A DNA stretch of 64,000 nt from Streptomyces sp. B93 (GCF_018070565.1 NZ_JAGPXL010000023.1:1-64000), one strand, 5' to 3'; shown: positions 32,117-39,689, counted from the stretch's first letter. Translations and numbers: made by a program. The notes: generated by a model not told the origin, from the letters alone.

Positions 32117-32192
32117 TGGTCGGGGCTCACCAGTCCACCTCGTGACCGTTTCGTGACCTTGGTCGGCCGCTGATGGTCGGGGTCATGGTCGG
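32117..32192 (+). repeat. TGGTCGG iteron-like cluster
   Basis: TGGTCGG occurs at 32117, 32160, 32174 and 32186, all in the same direction; a further copy is at 31871. Spacing is irregular (43, 14 and 12 bases). Confidence 0.45.
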
Positions 32193-32604
32193 TGGTGAGT
32201 GCTGAGCTGATTCCGTCGGCGGCCGTCACACCGACTGACTTTCCGGCACCCGGAGCGGCTGAACGGCATACGGGATTCTCACCCGATGGAGAAGTGGCGT
32301 GGGTCACAGAAATGAGGGTCGCACCGACCCGGAGTTCCGCACCCCTATAGGCACTCCCCGATGGAGTGAGCGGCGGAACATAGCACGGAAGTGCCGGTTA
32401 CCCAAACCGGCGATTCCCCGGACTATTGATGGTCCCGGGCGACGACTGGAAGGAAGGCGACGTGAGCGCTACGAGGCGAGATCCCGCTCTGCGGGAGGGC
32501 GGAGATTTCACACCTGCCGCATTGCCCGCCTGGCGGGACCCCGCCCTGCGCACGCCTGGCGTGTCCGCTCGGGCCGGTAGATGTAGCTGCACCATACGGA
32601 TTGC

Positions 32605-32675
32605 GGCTTGCCAGATGGCACGGGCAAGCCCTGCTCCAGGGCGGGGCAGCCGCCGGGCAAGCCTTCGGGCAAGCC
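32605..32675. repeat. CGGGCAAGCC direct repeats, candidate transfer locus
   Basis: CGGGCAAGCC is found at 32621-32630, 32654-32663 and 32666-32675, with an inverted GGCTTGCC at 32605-32612. TraB proteins of Streptomyces plasmids recognise short repeated octamers in clt; this is the only such cluster near traB. Confidence 0.5.
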
Positions 32676-32730
32676 CTCGGCTGTTGGGTGGAGGCAACAC
32701 GAACAACGGCACGACCGCGAACGGGTGGAC

Positions 32731-32868
32731 ATGAACGAGCACGAGACAGCACGTATAGCGGCTCGACTCAAGGAGGTGGAGGAGAAGCTGGCTCAACTAG
32801 AGGGTCTGGTGCGTCGGGCCATCGAGAAGAATGCCATTACTTCTTCGGCGACTGCTTCGCCTCCATGA
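32731..32868 (+). CDS. 45-aa coiled-coil protein
   Basis: MNEHETARIAARLKEVEEKL then AQLEGLVRRAIEKN, a clear amphipathic heptad pattern, and a Ser/Thr tail. No family is known and the ribosome-binding site is weak. Its last 32 bases overlap the convergent GntR gene. Codon use and the neat coiled coil favour a real gene, but only moderately. Confidence 0.4.
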   Translation: MNEHETARIAARLKEVEEKLAQLEGLVRRAIEKNAITSSATASPP

Positions 32869-33253
32869 CACCGCCCAGCTGCTGGAAGACCTGCAACAGG
32901 CTGTCCAGCCTGGCGTTTATGGCATCCAGCCGCTCGCTGAGTTCAATGTATTCCGGCGTGGGCATTCGCCCACCGCTTGCCGCCTCGGGAGCGCCGCCCT
33001 TCGGGGCGGACTCTGCGGGCAGAGGGTCGGCGACGAAGTTTCCCCGACCCGGCATGGAGTAAATCAGCCCCTCGTCACGCAGCACGCGCAGCGCGGAACG
33101 TGCGGTCATGTTCGCGATCTCGTAAGTCGCTTCCAGGTCACGGGACGAGGGGACCCGCTCACCTGGCTTGAGGCGCCCGGAGCGAATCTGCCGCCGTAGC
33201 TCCTCGGCGACCAGGCGGTACGGCGGAGTGTCGGAATCCTTGGGCAGCTTCAT
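32837..33253 (-). CDS. GntR-family repressor, KorSA-like
   Basis: A 138-aa protein: N-terminal winged helix (about 8-75, YRLVAEELRRQIRSGRLKPG, ERVPSSRDLEATYEIANMTA, RSALRVLRDEGLIYSMPGRG) and a short C-terminal coiled coil (about 100-130, YIELSERLDAINARLDSLLQ) instead of a ligand-binding domain. This build equals KorSA of pSAM2, which silences transfer and replication genes. It diverges from the tra operon. An imperfect palindrome at 33262-33284 just upstream is a likely autoregulatory site. Confidence 0.85.
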   Translation of the reverse strand: MKLPKDSDTPPYRLVAEELRRQIRSGRLKPGERVPSSRDLEATYEIANMTARSALRVLRDEGLIYSMPGRGNFVADPLPAESAPKGGAPEAASGGRMPTPEYIELSERLDAINARLDSLLQVFQQLGGVMEAKQSPKK

Positions 33254-33261
33254 AGACCGAG

Positions 33262-33284
33262 GGTAGCGGGCCTAGCCCGTCTAC
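33262..33284. promoter_or_regulatory. Candidate KorSA-like operator
   Basis: GGTAGCGGGC (33262-33271) and GCCCGTCTACC (33274-33284) are inverted arms around CTA with a one-base bulge, 9 bases upstream of the GntR start. Confidence 0.5.
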
Positions 33285-33346
33285 CGCAGTAGGACCCTGA
33301 TGCACCTGGATCTTTCCCATGCGCCACTCCCGCTCTGAGTGCGATG

Positions 33347-33364
33347 AGCGCTAAGCGCTTGACG
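33347..33364 (+). promoter_or_regulatory. Palindrome and -35-like box before the tra operon
   Basis: AGCGCTaAGCGCT (33347-33359) is a perfect palindrome that runs into TTGACG (33359-33364). A good -10 box is not seen at normal spacing. It is a possible repressor-controlled promoter of the tra operon. Confidence 0.35.
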
Positions 33365-33440
33365 CACCTATCGGGGGTAGTGCACATTGGATCTCGCTTC
33401 GCCGCCTCGGCGGAGCACCTAACGAAAGGACGTAATACCC

Positions 33441-33800
33441 ATGGCCCGTATCCGTGTTGGCCTGCTCCCCACCGCGTCGTTCATGGTCGGCACCATGCCG
33501 GTGCCGAAGTACGCGGACGCCGAGAAGACCCAGTTCGCCGTGGACCGGGAGACCGGCGCGAAGCTGATGACGATCACCCTCTTCTTCATGGAGGAGGACC
33601 GAGCCGAAGCGCTGAAGATCACCGTTCCGGAGACCGGTCTCCCCAACGGCCTCAAGCCGGGTCTGCCGGTGATGCCGGTGGAGCTGTTCGCCACCCCGTG
33701 GGCGCGGATCTTCAACGGCCAGCTCTCGGACGGGATCGCCTACCGCGCCGACCGCCTTGACCTGGTCGGCGGCTCCGCCCCGGCCGCTGAAGCCGCGTGA
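33441..33800 (+). CDS. AICE-conserved protein at the head of the tra operon
   Basis: A 119-aa soluble protein (MARIRVGLLPTASFMVGTMP, TITLFFMEEDRAEALKITVP, DGIAYRADRLDLVGG). I recall similar proteins just upstream of traB in many Streptomyces integrative elements, with no function assigned. Beta-rich; possibly an OB-like fold. AACGAAAGGACG precedes the ATG. Its stop overlaps the next gene's GTG in GTGA. Confidence 0.75.
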   Translation: MARIRVGLLPTASFMVGTMPVPKYADAEKTQFAVDRETGAKLMTITLFFMEEDRAEALKITVPETGLPNGLKPGLPVMPVELFATPWARIFNGQLSDGIAYRADRLDLVGGSAPAAEAA

Positions 33801-34003
33801 GCGGCACCGCCTTCCGGTTCGGCGCTGAGCGCAGTTACCCGCTGGCTCACGCCGGACCGGACCCCCGGTTCAGCGAATCCCTCGTCAACTCGGTGGCGGC
33901 CGTGCTCGTCGGCTACGGCTACCCCCGCTTCGCCGCCCTGGAGGACTGGGCGGCCCTCGAAACGGCCCTCGCGGCCTTCCTCTACACCCCCAAGGAGCAG
34001 TAG
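33797..34003 (+). CDS. Small AICE-conserved protein
   Basis: A 68-aa protein (GTAFRFGAERSYPLAHAGPD, LVNSVAAVLVGYGYPRFAAL, EDWAALETALAAFLY). It is helical and soluble, coupled to the gene before (GTGA overlap) and ends directly before the traB ATG. Function unknown, but the tight coupling suggests a role in transfer. Confidence 0.7.
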   Translation: MSGTAFRFGAERSYPLAHAGPDPRFSESLVNSVAAVLVGYGYPRFAALEDWAALETALAAFLYTPKEQ

Positions 34004-35413
34004 ATGTCCGTGCAGGAGGTGTTCAGCCTCGCCCCGTTCGTCGCGCTGATCGGCCTCGCCGTGTTCGTCGTGTGGGGCGTGGTGTGGGCGGTCCGCTATC
34101 TGCTGGCCGACTCCATGATGCGGGCCAGCATCCGGCAGGCCGTACGAGTGCGCCGCACCTGGAAGCGGTTCGCCGCAATGGCGGGCCTGTCCGTGACGGA
34201 CAAGACGCCGACCGCCATGGCGTCGCTGTCGAACGCGGATGGCAAGCCGCCCAAGCCCCGGCTCCTGACGCCGACTCTGAAGGTGACGCCGGACCCGTTC
34301 GGCGTGATGGTGCAAGCCAACTGCCTGCCGAAGGTGGGCCTGGAGGAGTTCCAGAAGGCCGCGCCCTATATCGCGGACGCCTGGCGGTGCACGCGGGTGT
34401 CCGTCGCCCAGAACAAGCCCGGTCAGGTCCTCATCCGTGGCGTGCGTGTCGACCCGCTCATCACCAAGACCGAGCACACCCCTTCCGGCAAGGTCCCGGA
34501 GAAGCTGTCGGTGTGGAACCTGGGGGTGGACGAGTACGCCCAGGCAGTGAGTGTCGACCTGGCGGAGGTGCCCGGCGTAACCGTGGCGGGCCTTCCCGGC
34601 TTCGGGAAAACCTCGCTGATCAACCGGTTCATCTGCGACACCGCGCCCTCTCCAGCCGTGCAGTTCGCGGTGGCGGACGGCAAGGTGATGGCCGCCCATG
34701 AAGGCGACTACGCCGACCTGATGGGACGTCTGTTCGCCTTCGCTGGAAGCGACCTGGAGGAAGCGAACGCTCTGTTCTGGAAGCTGGTCAGGCTGCGGCG
34801 CGCCCGGTCCACCGCGATCAAGACCGTCCTTCGTCGCAAGGACATGTGGCACGGCGGGCCGTCCGTCGACTGGCCCTGGGCCGTGCTGATCATCGATGAG
34901 GCGCACACCTACTTCCGCGACCACAAGGGCTCTGACAAGGAGACCAAGCGGCTCGCCGCGCTGGCAGCGCAGAACGCCCGCTTGGTGGAGGAGTTGGTGA
35001 AGATGGGCCGGAGCGTCGGCATCCTGGTCATCCTCGCTACGCAGAAGAGCACAGGTGACGCCATCCCCACGTTCATCCGCGACGTGTGCCCGGTCGGCCT
35101 GTCCTTCGCGCAGAAGACCGCCGATGCGGCCGTGGCCGCCCTGGGCGAAGACATCCGGGACTGGCCCGATGCAAGCCCCACCGTGTTGCAGGAACCGGCG
35201 TACGTCGGCGTCGCGGTCATGAAAAGCAGTGGGCAGAAAGGTTTCACCCGCCTGCGTACCCCGTACGTCAGCGAGGACGACTCCGCAGACATCGCCGCAC
35301 GTACCGCCTACCTCACCGCCGATCCGGCCGACCTGCTTGCCGCTCAGCTCCCCGGCATCGACCTCACGAAAACGGGCTCGGACGGCGACTCCATCCCGCC
35401 GCTGGCGGCCTGA
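34004..35413 (+). CDS. FtsK/SpoIIIE-like DNA translocase TraB
   Basis: A 469-aa protein: N-terminal membrane segment (about 8-33, LAPFVALIGLAVFVVWGVVW), then an ATPase with Walker A GLPGFGKTS (about 193-201) and Walker B AVLIIDEAH (about 291-299). Such proteins pump double-stranded plasmid DNA between hyphae and are the only essential transfer protein of pSAM2-type elements. It starts one base after the preceding stop. The C-terminal DNA-recognition helix expected in TraB proteins is not obvious to me. Confidence 0.92.
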   Translation: MSVQEVFSLAPFVALIGLAVFVVWGVVWAVRYLLADSMMRASIRQAVRVRRTWKRFAAMAGLSVTDKTPTAMASLSNADGKPPKPRLLTPTLKVTPDPFGVMVQANCLPKVGLEEFQKAAPYIADAWRCTRVSVAQNKPGQVLIRGVRVDPLITKTEHTPSGKVPEKLSVWNLGVDEYAQAVSVDLAEVPGVTVAGLPGFGKTSLINRFICDTAPSPAVQFAVADGKVMAAHEGDYADLMGRLFAFAGSDLEEANALFWKLVRLRRARSTAIKTVLRRKDMWHGGPSVDWPWAVLIIDEAHTYFRDHKGSDKETKRLAALAAQNARLVEELVKMGRSVGILVILATQKSTGDAIPTFIRDVCPVGLSFAQKTADAAVAALGEDIRDWPDASPTVLQEPAYVGVAVMKSSGQKGFTRLRTPYVSEDDSADIAARTAYLTADPADLLAAQLPGIDLTKTGSDGDSIPPLAA

Positions 35414-35454
35414 CCCCGTCCGGCTCGCCGTTCACGAAAGGAGGTGAACTCCCC

Positions 35455-36171
35455 ATGTCCGAGGACCGGATCACCCAACGCACCGTGACCGTCGTCATGG
35501 GCATCATCGCCCTCCTGGCGTTCGTCTTCTCCTTCGGCAACGTCTGGGCTCTGGCCCTGCGCCTCGGCGTTCCTTCCCCCATCGCACCCCTGATCGCCCC
35601 CATGGTCGACCTGTCCGTGGTCGGGCTCCTGGTGGCCTTGCGCTACCTCTCCCTGCGCGGCGTCCCGCCCGAGCAGATGAAAGCGGCCACGCGACTCATG
35701 CACGTCTCGGGGCTACTGACCCTCGCCCTCAACGTCGCCGAACCCATCGCCGCGGGGCACTACGGCCGCGCCGCTGTGGATGCCGTGGCTCCCCTGCTCC
35801 TCCTCGGGTGGGGAGCGGTCGGCCCTCAGCTCCTCCGCTCCTTCCACGCGGTCACCATCAGCGCCACCGTTCCGGCCACGGCTGCCGAGACGGAACCGCC
35901 CCAAGGGCCCAACCCCGCCTCCATTGAGACGGAACGCGCCTCGGTGCCTCCCCTTCTCGTCGCCCCGGAATCGGCCCCCGTCGCTTCGGTCGCTGCTCCT
36001 GCCCCTGCCCCTGCCCCTGCGGTCAAGGTGCCTGAGCCGCTGCTCACCGAAGCTCGCTCCATCGCCGCGTCGCATCATGCCGAGCACGGCGAGCCCATCA
36101 CAGCGGCTCAGCTCAAAAGGCGGCTCGGCATTGGCTTGCCCATGGCCACCGCCCTGCACGCCGCCCTGTAG
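35455..36171 (+). CDS. DUF2637 membrane protein, SpdB-like
   Basis: A 238-aa protein with four membrane helices in the first about 125 residues (VVMGIIALLAFVFSFGNVWA, APLIAPMVDLSVVGLLVALR, SGLLTLALNVAEPIAAG, APLLLLGWGAVGPQLL), a Pro/Ala-rich linker and a C-terminal HTH-like end (HGEPITAAQLKRRLGIGLPM). DUF2637 proteins are a standard part of Streptomyces plasmids and help spread within the mycelium. A textbook AAAGGAGGTGA ribosome-binding site precedes ATG 35455. Confidence 0.85.
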   Translation: MSEDRITQRTVTVVMGIIALLAFVFSFGNVWALALRLGVPSPIAPLIAPMVDLSVVGLLVALRYLSLRGVPPEQMKAATRLMHVSGLLTLALNVAEPIAAGHYGRAAVDAVAPLLLLGWGAVGPQLLRSFHAVTISATVPATAAETEPPQGPNPASIETERASVPPLLVAPESAPVASVAAPAPAPAPAVKVPEPLLTEARSIAASHHAEHGEPITAAQLKRRLGIGLPMATALHAAL

Positions 36172-36321
36172 CGCCGCTCCCTCCGCTGGCCTCCCCAGCA
36201 CCTCCCACCCCACGCCCACCCCTGGGCCCACCACGTCATGCCTGCGGGCAGCAGCCCGAGCGCACTGATCGCTGCTGCCCGCAGGCCCCACCCTCACGCC
36301 AGAAGGGAGACCCCGCCACCC

Positions 36322-37800
36322 ATGCGCCGCCCCCTCGACCTGCGCCACGTGATCAGCCCCAGCGTGCGGGACCTGATCGAACTGGCCAACACCCACGACT
36401 TCGACCGCGTCACCGAACAGGTCCGCAACCTGCGCGGCTGCACCCGCCCCGTCAACCTCCACGGCTGGACGGTCACCACCGACCCGGCCACCAAGGATGT
36501 GGTCCGCTCCTACCGCTCCGAAGACGAACCCTCCGGACGACTGCTGACCACCTGCGGGAACCGCCGCGCATCCCGCTGCCCCACCTGCTCACGGGTGTAC
36601 GCCGCCGACACCTACCACCTGATCAAGGCCGGACTGTCCGGTGGCAAGAACGTCGCCGAAACCGTCCGTGGCCACCCCCGCGCCTTCGTCACCCTCACCG
36701 CCCCCTCCTTCGGCCCCGTCCACCGCAACACCGACCGTGCGGGCAAGCCCTGCCGCTGCGGCATCCACCACCCCGACGACGACCCGGCGCTGAGCACCCC
36801 ACTGGACCCGGCCACCTACGACTACACCGGTGCGGTGCTCTGGAACGCCCACGCCGGACAGCTCTGGGCACGCTTCACCACCTACCTGCGCCGCGCCCTG
36901 GCCGAACACCTCGGCATAACCCAGAAGGCGCTGAACGCCGCCCTCCGCGTCTCCTTCGCCAAGGTCGCCGAGTACCAGAAGCGCGGTCTGGTCCACTTCC
37001 ACGCCGTGATCCGCTTCGACGGGCCCGACGGTCACACCACGCCGCCCCCGCCCTGGGCCACCTTCGATGCCCTGAGCGCCGCCGTGGGCCTGGCCGTCGA
37101 GCGTGCCCGGCTCATCGTCGCCTCCGACGCCATCGGCGAACGGGTCATCGCCTGGGGCGGCCGGTTCAAGGTCGACTCCATCACGGCCCTGGGCGACGGC
37201 GAACTCACGGACGCCAGGGTTGCCGAGTACACAGACGCCAAGGTCGCCGGATACGTCGCCAAGTACGCCACCAAGAACGCCGAAGGTGCGGGCACCGTAG
37301 ACCGCACGCTGATGTGCCATCCGTGCGCTGGACGCGGCTACGTACGCGGGCCCTCCCAACTCCCGAACCGCTGCGCCGACTGCCACGGCACCGGGCAGGC
37401 CGAACCCATCAAGTCCCTGCCCATCCACCAGCACGCACGGCAGATGATCCGTACCGCCTGGGCCCTCGGACACCTCCCCGAGTTCGCCCACCTCAAGCTC
37501 TGGAAGTGGGCCCACATGCTCGGCTTCCGCGGCCACTTCTCCAGCAAATCCCGCGCCTACTCCACCACCCTCGGCGCACTGCGCGACGTACGCCGCGCCT
37601 GGCGCCTCGCCCAAGCCGAAGCCGCTCGTGCCCGCGCTGGCCTGCCCGCCAGTGACGAGCACACCACCCTTGTCACCACCTCCTCGTGGACCTATCTCAG
37701 CAGCGGCTACCGCCCCGGCGAAGAACTCCTCGCCGCCCAGGTCCGCCACGACATCGCTCACACCCAACGCCTCAAGCAGGAAGGACTGGTGCCCGCATGA
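36322..37800 (+). CDS. Rolling-circle replication initiator, RepSA-like
   Basis: A 492-aa protein. HUH motif HFHAVI near residue 225 (RGLVHFHAVIRFDG) and a catalytic Tyr candidate in YVAKYATK near residue 310. Two zinc-like clusters are present: CGNRRASRCPTCSRVY (about 77-92) and CHPCAGRGYV with CADCHGTG (about 331-357). The size and order fit RepSA of pSAM2. ATG 36322 is used because the family similarity starts there and AGAAGGGAGA lies upstream, though 11 bases away. Its stop overlaps the xis ATG. Confidence 0.9.
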   Translation: MRRPLDLRHVISPSVRDLIELANTHDFDRVTEQVRNLRGCTRPVNLHGWTVTTDPATKDVVRSYRSEDEPSGRLLTTCGNRRASRCPTCSRVYAADTYHLIKAGLSGGKNVAETVRGHPRAFVTLTAPSFGPVHRNTDRAGKPCRCGIHHPDDDPALSTPLDPATYDYTGAVLWNAHAGQLWARFTTYLRRALAEHLGITQKALNAALRVSFAKVAEYQKRGLVHFHAVIRFDGPDGHTTPPPPWATFDALSAAVGLAVERARLIVASDAIGERVIAWGGRFKVDSITALGDGELTDARVAEYTDAKVAGYVAKYATKNAEGAGTVDRTLMCHPCAGRGYVRGPSQLPNRCADCHGTGQAEPIKSLPIHQHARQMIRTAWALGHLPEFAHLKLWKWAHMLGFRGHFSSKSRAYSTTLGALRDVRRAWRLAQAEAARARAGLPASDEHTTLVTTSSWTYLSSGYRPGEELLAAQVRHDIAHTQRLKQEGLVPA

Positions 37801-37979
37801 CGACGGCCGTACTCACCGTGGACCAGGTGGCGGAGCGTCTCGGCATCAGCCGATGGAAGGTCCACGACCTGATCCGCTCCCGCGAACTCACCTCCTTCAA
37901 GATCGGCCGCTGCCGCCGCATAAGCGAGACCGCCGTGCACGCCTACATATCGCTCCGCACCGAACAGGAAGCCGCCTGA
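37797..37979 (+). CDS. xis: Excisionase (MerR-like HTH)
   Basis: A 60-aa DNA-binding protein: LTVDQVAERLGISRWKVHDL, then a wing (RELTSFKIGRCRRISETAV). It directs Int towards excision. It overlaps rep by 4 bases (ATGA) and int by 1 base (TGATG), so rep, xis and int are expressed together. Confidence 0.9.
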   Translation: MTTAVLTVDQVAERLGISRWKVHDLIRSRELTSFKIGRCRRISETAVHAYISLRTEQEAA

Positions 37980-39262
37980 TGGCCAAGCCGAAGAAGAACG
38001 CCAATAACGAGGGCACCATCTACCAGCGGAAGGACGGCCGCTGGGAGGGCAGTGCCTACGTTCTGACGACGGACGGCACGTACAAGCGGCGCAGCGTCTA
38101 CGGCAAGACCTGGGACGAAGCACACGAGAAGCTGACCAAACTCAAGGCCGACTCCCTGAACGGTCTGCCGGTCGCCACCAACAAGATGACCATCTCCCAG
38201 TACCTGACGTACTGGCTCGCGAACGTCGCCAAGGGCAAGGTGCGCAGGACGACATACGTCAACTACGAATCCCTCGTCCGCAACTACATCACCCCCGAGT
38301 TCGGTAGGAAGAAACTGACCCGGCTCACCGCCCGCGACATCCGGGCCTTCCTGACCAAGACGGCGGCCACCTGCCAGTGCTGCGCCCAGGGCAAGGACAA
38401 AAAGCGGCCCGAGCACAAGCGGCGCTGCTGCGCCCTCGGCAAGTGCTGCAAGAAGCTCCCCTCTGACCGCACCGTCCGCTTCCTGCTGGTAATCCTGCGG
38501 GCCGCTCTCCAACACGCCGTACGTGAAGACGAGTTGCCCCGCAACGTGGCCCGGAACGTGGAGCTGAGCATGGGAACGAAGCGCGAGATCGAGCCGCTCA
38601 CGGCCAAGGAGGGGCGTCAGCTCCTAGCGGCGGCCCGTGACAACCGGCTGTGGGCCACGTACGAACTGGCGGTCCGCATCGGCCTGCGGCGCGGTGAGCT
38701 GCTGGGGCTGCGTTGGTCGGACGTGGATCTCCACGAAGGCGTCCTCACCGTCCGGCAGGCCCTACAGCGGGTCGGCGGCGAACTGCTGATCGTCGCGCCG
38801 AAGACTCAACGGTCGGCCCGTCGCGTGGCCCTGCCGCCCGAATGTGTGACCGCGCTCCGTGCTCAGCGCGCCCAGCAGACTGCCGACCGAAAGGCCGCTG
38901 GTGCCAACTGGAAGGGGACGGGCCAGGGCCTCGTCTTCACCACGAAGAACGGGACCCCCATCGAGCCGCGCAACCTGAACCGGTCCTTCGAGGCTCTGTG
39001 CGCTCGCGCCGGAGTCCGTAGGGTCCGCTTCCACGATCTGCGCCACACCTGCGCTTCCTTGCTGCACGAACAGGGCGCCGACGCTCGCATGATCATGGAA
39101 GTCCTGGGCCACAGCTCCATCCGCGTGACCATGGACATCTACACCTTCGTACGGCTCGACTCTCAGCGCTCGGCGTTCGATCGCGTCGGGGATGCCTTGA
39201 GGGATGACGGCAACGAAACGGACGATGACGACGGCGCGGCCGGTGTCCCCGTAGCCGTGTGA
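37979..39262 (+). CDS. int: Site-specific tyrosine recombinase (integrase)
   Basis: A 427-aa integrase: arm-binding N-terminus (about 10-60, GTIYQRKDGRWEGSAYVLTT), core-binding SAM-like domain (about 68-190), and catalytic domain with Arg in IGLRRGELLGLRWSDVD (about 237), HDLRH (about 351-355) and Tyr in VTMDIYTF (about 386). Residues about 128-158 contain an unusual insert with seven Cys (CQCC, CCALGKCC), possibly zinc-binding. It lies 88 bases from attR and carries out integration into tRNA-Arg(ACG). ATG 37979 overlaps the xis stop. Confidence 0.95.
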   Translation: MAKPKKNANNEGTIYQRKDGRWEGSAYVLTTDGTYKRRSVYGKTWDEAHEKLTKLKADSLNGLPVATNKMTISQYLTYWLANVAKGKVRRTTYVNYESLVRNYITPEFGRKKLTRLTARDIRAFLTKTAATCQCCAQGKDKKRPEHKRRCCALGKCCKKLPSDRTVRFLLVILRAALQHAVREDELPRNVARNVELSMGTKREIEPLTAKEGRQLLAAARDNRLWATYELAVRIGLRRGELLGLRWSDVDLHEGVLTVRQALQRVGGELLIVAPKTQRSARRVALPPECVTALRAQRAQQTADRKAAGANWKGTGQGLVFTTKNGTPIEPRNLNRSFEALCARAGVRRVRFHDLRHTCASLLHEQGADARMIMEVLGHSSIRVTMDIYTFVRLDSQRSAFDRVGDALRDDGNETDDDDGAAGVPVAV

Positions 39263-39279
39263 TCGCCTCCTGAAGGCGG

Positions 39280-39302
39280 TTGCCGTCAAACACTGCCGTC
39301 AA
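39280..39302. promoter_or_regulatory. Candidate integrase arm-type sites, right
   Basis: TTGCCGTCAA (39280-39289) and CTGCCGTCAA (39293-39302) lie between int and attR and match the pair at the left end of the element. Confidence 0.5.
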
Positions 39303-39309
39303 GGCAAAA

Positions 39310-39347
39310 GCCAGAGGCCCTGTGGATCACTCCATAGGGCCTCTGGC
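39310..39347. terminator. Element-supplied terminator for int and tRNA-Arg
   Basis: A long hairpin whose outer 12 pairs (GCCAGAGGCCCT with its complement) are perfect, continued by an inner stem. It lies between int and the 3' end of the leftward tRNA gene and can end both transcripts, replacing the original terminator now at 25673-25704. Confidence 0.8.
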
Positions 39348-39350
39348 CTG

Positions 39351-39395
39351 CTGCGCACTCGGCAGGATTCGAACCTGCAACCTTCTGATCCGTAG
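39351..39395. repeat. attR: 45-bp core inside the intact tRNA-Arg gene
   Basis: Identical to 25708-25752. It runs from 3 bases beyond the tRNA 3' end to the anticodon loop, so integration rebuilds a complete tRNA. Confidence 0.95.
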
Positions 39396-39426
39396 TCAGA
39401 TGCTCTATCCGTTAAGCTACGAGTGC
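39354..39426 (-). tRNA. tRNA-Arg(ACG), AICE integration site
   Basis: A 73-nt tRNA. Acceptor GCACTCG/CGAGTGC pairs fully, discriminator G. Anticodon stem TCTGA/TCAGA encloses CTACGGA with anticodon ACG, read as ICG after A34 deamination by TadA. The 3' half derives from the element's att core and its sequence is unchanged. Confidence 0.97.
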
Positions 39427-39564
39427 TTGTCTTCTGTTTTCCTGTCTCCGCTCCCGGCCCTTTCGGCCCGCTCGCGGCGACAGGAAGAACATTACATGAC
39501 TGCCGCCGTCATGTGAAATCCGTTTGCGCTACCCCTTGTGACCTGCGAAAACGCCTCTTCGGGG

Positions 39565-39680
39565 CGTGCGGGCCGGGGGAACGCCGAAGCCCCGGCCGTG
39601 CGGGCCGGGGGAACGCCGAAGCCCCGGCCGTGCGGGCCGGGGGAACGCCGAAGCCCCGGCCGTGCGGGCCGGGGCTTCGG
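39565..39680. repeat. Three perfect 32-bp tandem repeats between two tRNA genes
   Basis: A 32-bp unit starting CGTGCGGGCC is repeated exactly at 39565, 39597 and 39629, followed by 14 bases of a fourth copy that then completes a terminator stem. Each unit contains GGCCGGGG and CCCCGGCC and can form its own hairpin. No unique spacers are present, so it is not a CRISPR array. Confidence 0.9.
39648..39680 (-). terminator. Terminator of tRNA-Ser(GCT)
   Basis: CCGAAGCCCCGGCC (39648-39661) and its exact complement (39667-39680) form a 14-bp stem with a 5-base loop, 9 bases beyond the tRNA. It overlaps the end of the 32-bp tandem repeats. Confidence 0.8.
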
Positions 39681-39689
39681 GATCATGCG

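Larger units (their letters stand above)
31512..32730. other. Gene-free control region of the element
   Basis: About 1.2 kb without a convincing gene: frames at 31602, 31633, 31787 and 32044 have no ribosome-binding sites or family likeness and codon bias is absent. It holds clustered TGGTCGG copies (32117-32192), a CACTCC/GGAGTG hairpin near 32354, a GCCGGTT/AACCGGC hairpin at 32393-32411 containing TTACCCAA, and CGGGCAAGCC repeats (32605-32675). Replication origin and transfer locus (clt) functions would be expected here or near traB and rep. Confidence 0.55.
25708..39395. mobile_element. Actinomycete integrative and conjugative element (AICE) in tRNA-Arg(ACG)
   Basis: The element is bounded by identical 45-bp repeats (25708-25752 and 39351-39395) that cover the 3' half of tRNA-Arg(ACG); core-to-core length is 13,643 bp. 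Its right side encodes Int, Xis, a RepSA-like initiator, a DUF2637 protein, an FtsK-like TraB and a GntR repressor, the standard backbone of pSAM2/SLP1-type elements that move as double-stranded DNA. The left side carries a YaaC-like gene, a Nudix gene, an HTH-TPR regulator and a kinase-like module. All backbone genes are full length, so it may still excise. GC content drops clearly between 25750 and 27640. Confidence 0.95.

Noticed and set aside
31602-32307. Several 87-114 aa frames in the AICE control region
   Set aside because: No ribosome-binding sites, no codon bias and no family likeness; the region looks regulatory.
34004-37800. traB-DUF2637-rep block considered as a phage or chromosomal FtsK cluster
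   Set aside because: Order and coupling with xis-int and att sites fit an AICE; no capsid or packaging genes are present.
39565-39680. Repeat cluster considered as a CRISPR array
   Set aside because: The units abut without spacers and are part of a terminator hairpin; no cas genes are present.
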